The notes under the pieces: model-generated
Seen by the model: only the letters and a program-made list of their open reading frames with translations
Database searches by the model: none
What the model was told of the DNA's origin: nothing
Source of the DNA: Cyanoderma ruficeps
Taxonomy: Eukaryota; Chordata; Aves; Passeriformes; Timaliidae
Reading direction: 5' to 3'
Length of the DNA stretch: 64,000 nucleotides
Assembly (NCBI GenBank): GCA_008694505.1
Contig: VZDJ01000301.1
Coordinates: 2,023,485 to 2,087,484, forward strand
In this document: positions 59,777-64,000 of the stretch, in pieces
Layout of the letters: each line of letters starts with the position of its first letter
How positions within the stretch are numbered: the first letter of the stretch is position 1
Program-made: the position numbers and the translations under genes

Positions 59777-60127
59777 TCACTTGTCATCCAATCTCACCTG
59801 GGGGAAAATTTTATCCAAAGTTTTCAGATCTGTGGGTTCAAAACTCCACGTCTGAACTTCTGCTGCCCATGCAGAACACAGAGAAGAAAACAGGGTGGAA
59901 CTGTCAGCCTCCAGCACTGTGGTCACGAGTTTCTCCTGCCTGAAGGGAAAATCTCTCACTAGCTGGAGGTGTCCTGTGACAGTAACTGAGCCATTCTCTT
60001 CTAGACAGTAGGAAGCAGCAAGAGGAACATCCAGAAACACATTTTTGGCCTTATTTAGAAAGAGATGGACAAAGAGTGTAAATGGAGAGAGCAAGGCCTT
60101 GTCAACAGTCTGTAGTATAGGACACAG
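59777..60127 (-). pseudogene. unidentified terminal exon or gene remnant (116 codons)
   Basis: An open frame of 116 codons plus stop follows a good acceptor (TTTCTGTCCTCAG) and begins LCPILQTVDKALLSP. It reads like real globular protein (FLDVPLAASYCLEENG, VTVTGHLQLVRDFPF, SLCSAWAAEVQTW, LDKIFPQVRLDDK), with balanced composition unlike the shadow frames nearby. An AATAAA follows. I do not recognise the family. No upstream partner exon was found between 60.13 kb and the FYTTD1 start, so it may be the last exon of a gene whose other exons I missed, an exonised fragment, or the remnant of a lost gene. The pseudogene label is provisional. Confidence 0.4.
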
Positions 60128-61345
60128 CTGAGGACAGAAAGGCTCAACTCACTCCTCTTATTCTTGCCTTTCACGGTAACACTCCTACAAATATCTCCCA
60201 TTCTTAAAGCCTGCACAGTATTTCAGTATTTTAGTGCAGGCAGCTCCCAGCACAGCAGGACCGAGCTGTGACTGGGATTACAGGCACCAGAGCTCATTGT
60301 GTGTCAGGTACTCAGGATACTGCACTTGCCACAGAGTGTTTATTTTAGCAAATGTACATATGGAATATGTGGGCAATTAAAGAAATGTGGGAGTGTTCCT
60401 GCTGGAAGGAAGTGTGTACAAGGTCATGTATGGAAATAATTATCCCTACCCAAGAGCATTGGCAGTACAGTTCCTGCAGTCTCGTATGGAGGTCCCCCCC
60501 TCTGGAGGCAAGCAGGTAGACCTAAAACAAGCTATCCTTTCGAAGGAAGGTGCCTTTAGGATGGCAGCCTCAGCACAGCCCCCAGAGAAAACTCGGGGAG
60601 ATGTGGAGATGTGGACAATAATGCCAGGTGACTGTTGAGAGCAGGGGAAATGGATGTGGGTTTTCCTGTCAGCATTTACTGCCTGGCTTCTGAAGGAAGT
60701 TCGTCCTCTGTGATCACCGTGTCAGTCCATCTGCTCCTTCCTTTTCTGTCTCTGGAACTCAGTGACCAATTTCAACCAACTACGAGCAAGATGCAGAGAT
60801 TTGAGAGATAATTACTATCCCTTAACGCTAATAAGAGTATCAAATGAAGAAAGTGCTGTTGTGTAAAAAAGCCCTGTTACATGACACTTGTTTAGCAGTA
60901 GCCAGCTGCCCACTAGGCACCTGTGTACTGCGACCCACCCCAATACCCACAGCTCCAAAGAATGCAAATATACAGGGAGGAGGGAAAGGCTTTGCTAGAT
61001 TCCATGTTTCAAAAAACAAATTCTCTTCTGAATTTCTCAATCACATGATTCTGACCAAAACCTGGCAAAGATAACAACTCTGAAAAAAAACCCAAAGAGA
61101 ACAAAGTCTCTATGGACACACTGTTCCGCGTTTAAGTAGTAATTTTAAGCGTTACAGAGTATTTTGAAATAGGAACCTAGTTTGACCTCTACTGTTTGAC
61201 ATTTGAAAACATAATTCTGCTCAAAACCACCCTGCATTGGTTTTGTTGTTCACAGAACAGACTATTTCTCTCAATTGCACGGGGGTCACAGGCAAAGGTA
61301 TCTCATAGTCACCGTCTCAGCTGAACACTCTTCCCTACCCTGCAA
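60128..61345. other. intergenic sequence without recognised genes
   Basis: AT-rich; nothing coding was supported. Confidence 0.5.
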
Positions 61346-61346
61346 C

Positions 61347-61800
61347 ATAGAATGGTTGCATTGGAGGGGACATTTAGAGGTCATGTGGTCCGACCTCCCT
61401 GCCATGAGCAGGGACATTTTCAACTAGATCAGGCTGCTCAGAGCCCCATCCAACCTGACCTTGAGTGTTTCCAGGGAGAGGGCATCATCTACCACCTCCC
61501 TGGGTTATCCATGCCAGTGTTCTACCACTCTCATTGTAAAAGAATTCTTCCTTATATGCAGTCTAAATCGACCTTCTTTCGGTTTAAAGCCATCATTCCT
61601 TGTCCTACTGCAACGAACCCTTCTGAAAAATCTGTCTCCATCTTTCCTAGAGGCCCCTTAACGTAGTGGAAGTCTGTCATGAGATCTCCCGGAGCCTTCT
61701 CTTCTCCGGAAGGCTCAAAACCCCCCAAATCTCTCAGCCTGTCTCCATAGGAGAGGTGCTCTATGCTTCCAATCACCTCCGTGGCCCCTCTCAGCACCCA
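61347..61800 (-). mobile_element. CR1 LINE 3' fragment
   Basis: The plus strand starts CATAGAATGGTT and continues with the typical reversed avian CR1 3' sequence: blocks similar to GGTCATGTGGTCCGACC, CATCCAACCTGACCTTGA and TCTCCCGGAGCCTTCTCTTC. CATAGAAT is the complement of the ATTCTATG-type CR1 terminus, so the element's sense strand is minus. The length of about 450 bp is a normal 5'-truncated copy. It ends about 50 bp before the FYTTD1 CpG island. Confidence 0.9.
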
Positions 61801-61849
61801 CCAGGTCTGCAGCCAGCGCAGGATTCCGTGCCCTACGGCACAATGCCCT

Positions 61850-62580
61850 GTCCCCCAGCCCCCTGCATCCTGCCTGCAGCACTGCTTCCCAGCGCCCCCC
61901 GCCACTCCCCGGGCGCAGGCCGATGTGCCACTCGTCCCTCCCAAGGACACTGTCCCTGGAGAAGCCGCTTCTGGAAGCGGCCGCCAGCATCCAGCGGGTC
62001 CCCGCGGCCCCGGCATCGCCCCCCGGCATCGCCCCCCGCCCGCTGTACCTGCTCCTCCCGGCCGCCAGGAGGCGCGGTGCCAGAGGGGCGCTGCGCCGCT
62101 CCCCGGCGCGGGCGTCTGTGCCCTGGGCTGGGCGGAGTTGCTGCTCATGCGCGGGCCCGGCTGGGGGCGGTCCGGTCTGAGGGAGGCGGCCATGAACGCG
62201 TTTGGGGTTGCGGCGCCGCTCCCGGGCTCCTCGGCCGCGGCGGGGACCCGGCACGGCGGCGGCGAGAGCCTGGAGAAGATCGATATGTCTCTGGGTGAGG
62301 AGCGGGGCTGGGGCGGCCGCTGTGGGCGACAGGGCGGGGGGCTCGGACTGAACCAAGCGCCGGGGATGGGGAGGGACGGAACGAACCAACGGGGCTGAGC
62401 CGGGCACCGGCGCGGGCGGAACCAACGAGGGCGGGGGGGTGGGGAGGGGAAAGGACGGGACCCTCCCACAGCGAGGGCGCAGGAGGGGCGAGGGTGGCGC
62501 CGGGGCTGGGCCCGGGGGCGAGTCTCGGGCGTGTCACCGGGAGCAGCGGGAATCCGGGGGTCGCGATCCTTGGCGGGGAA
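61850..62580. promoter_or_regulatory. CpG island at the FYTTD1 start
   Basis: CpG-dense sequence surrounding the coding exon at 62192-62294. No TATA box was seen. Confidence 0.75.
62192..62294 (+). CDS. FYTTD1: FYTTD1 (UAP56-interacting factor, UIF) exon 1
   Basis: FYTTD1/UIF is an mRNA-export adaptor that binds the helicase DDX39B/UAP56 and hands mRNA to NXF1 (family knowledge). Only the first coding exon is in the window: MNAFGVAAPLPGSS, then SLEKIDMSL and a split Gly/Asp codon before GTGAGG. The SLEKIDMSL segment corresponds to the conserved N-terminal UAP56-binding motif (human NLDKIDMSLDD); the first 20 residues are divergent. Phase 1 at the donor predicts the Asp that continues the motif in exon 2. 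The gene is divergent from RUBCN, as in human. Confidence 0.85.
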
Positions 62581-64000
62581 GAGCCGGCGCCCCTTTGTGT
62601 TGCTTGGTGGTCTGAGCAGGCTGCACACCGCCCACTGCCTGTGTTTGGCCCAGTGAGGCCCTTAGTACTCGGGCCTTAGGCTGGGCGGCCCTCGAGGAGC
62701 GTCCCGGGGCCTCGCCTGGCGCTCATAACTACAGGGGTGGGTGAGGTTTGGTGGTCTCTCAGCTGGCCTGGCCTTTTTATTCTTCTCAGGTTTGGAAGTC
62801 GGCAATGACAAGTCTTCCGTCTAATCTCTTTGCAGTATAAGACCAGTCACACCAAGCATGACGTCGCCTCTACCGCGTAGTTTCCTGTGACTCTCTACCC
62901 CGTTGTCCCCTGCCCTCCTATTGCGGGGTGTGTGTGTTAGGAAGTTGCACAGACTCATTACAAACCTGCAGAGCTGTGTCTCTCCACCGTGTCCGAGAAA
63001 CTGACATCCACACTGTAGATACTTCAGTGAGGTATCTCAGACAAGTTCTGTTCTGGTGCTGTGTACTGAGTCCCCTTAACAGTGAGGGACAATTTGGTGT
63101 GTTCGTGGACTGCATCTTCCAGTTTACTTCTATTAGAAAAAAAAAAAATGAATTGGTTTTGTACACTTCCCACATACTACCAGAGAATGATAGTTTGGTG
63201 CTGTCAGGAGACTTTGTTCAAAAAGCGGAATCACAGCGTGAACTGAAATTATTCATGGTGGACTTGGCCTCTTTGTCGGCCACCATAAAATAAGAGGATT
63301 TGTACAATTTCTGTAATTCAGTGGAGTTCTTTGTTTGGCCAATGGAGGTAACTTGTGAAATGATGTTCAAAGTTTGTCTGAATAGTAGAGTAGTGCTGTA
63401 GCATTCATTGAAAACTAAATCTGTTTTTACCCATTGCACACAATCTTTGTTTTTAGGGTTACTGATAGAGTTATTGATCCTGGCTTGTTGTATTTTCACA
63501 TATTCTGATGTTTCCTGGCTGAGTTAATCTTTCAGTCAGTCGTTGCTACATGACCTGACCATTAACTGATAGCAGACTGCAAAGGACTGTTGTAGTGTCA
63601 TGAGGATGTTGTTTTAAAGTGATGTTGTGAAGTGGGTGTGTCCCTCAGCTTCTTTGGGTGTATGAGAATGTTTTCACCCCAGCTGCTGTCCCCAGGTGAA
63701 AGCTCTGTGTCAGGTATAACCAGAGAGAAGATGCAGTCCCACATCAGAGCGTGTTACCAAAGAAATTGACATGACCTTAATCTAGGAAATCTTGAGATCA
63801 TGATACTGAGTAAATTCCCATATAGTAATAAAGATTAAACATGTTTTGGTTGTGTTATGTGCAGGTCATGTGCAGCTGAGCTTCCAGTTTGAAACTGTTC
63901 CCCCATAACTCTGCTGTTTTAGCTGTAATTGTGGTCTCTGATCTCACACAGGATTGAAGACTGCTTCAGTGTGACTCCTCTAACAAATGCATGAAGTCCC
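62295..64000 (+). other. FYTTD1 intron 1 (runs off the window)
   Basis: No second exon was found before the end of the window. It contains an A-run at 63138-63149 and otherwise unremarkable sequence. Confidence 0.6.

Noticed and set aside
61552..62628. Long minus-strand open frame of 358 codons
   Set aside because: It runs through the CR1 fragment and the GC-rich complement of FYTTD1 exon 1; high GC keeps it open and it has no family features.
62928..63293. 121-codon plus-strand frame in FYTTD1 intron 1
   Set aside because: Contains a Lys run from the poly-A tract, no splice signals that fit FYTTD1 and no recognisable domain.

Overview
The window is vertebrate nuclear DNA and most likely comes from a bird. 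Genes are split into many short exons with GT-AG (rarely GC-AG) introns, AATAAA signals and CpG islands. The 3' end of an avian-type CR1 retroposon is present, an intact class II CPD photolyase gene (lost in placental mammals) is present, and the order MUC4 / MUC20-like / RUBCN / FYTTD1 matches the block known on human 3q29. All exon models below were built by eye from reading-frame and splice-phase agreement plus recalled family features; no alignment was run.

Layout, left to right. (1) 0.49-4.0 kb, plus strand: the C-terminal exons of MUC4 (EGF, SEA-like, EGF, transmembrane helix, short tail); the rest lies off the left edge. (2) 4.5-16.6 kb, minus strand: a 12-exon gene with a TATA box, signal peptide, one 4.1-kb mucin exon, and MUC4-type NIDO and AMOP domains. 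It then ends in a short acidic tail with no VWD, EGF or membrane segment. It is convergent with MUC4. (3) 20.9-26.9 kb, minus strand: a small mucin gene resembling MUC20, whose 5' module (signal exon, intron, Ser/Thr-rich exon) is tandemly duplicated. (4) 27.0-27.8 kb: a GC-rich promoter region with a 213-bp direct duplication around the single N of the window and a 13-unit hexanucleotide repeat. (5) 27.8-30.7 kb, plus strand: a complete nine-exon class II photolyase. (6) 31.5-57.4 kb, minus strand: complete RUBCN (Rubicon), 21 coding exons, about 980 residues, including a 75-nt cassette-type exon. (7) 57.6-62 kb: intergenic, with one unidentified minus-strand terminal exon and a CR1 fragment. 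(8) 62.19 kb to the end, plus strand: exon 1 and part of intron 1 of FYTTD1, under its own CpG island.

The left 27 kb is a mucin cluster, expected to act in epithelial surface glycoprotein production. The right part holds housekeeping-type genes for DNA repair (photolyase), autophagy/endosome control (RUBCN) and mRNA export (FYTTD1). The most unusual feature is the mucin cluster. The domains joined in one mammalian MUC4 chain (NIDO-AMOP and EGF-SEA-EGF-TM) appear here on opposite strands in two convergent transcription units, each with its own polyadenylation signal. No viral genes, toxin genes, CRISPR arrays or RNA genes were seen.
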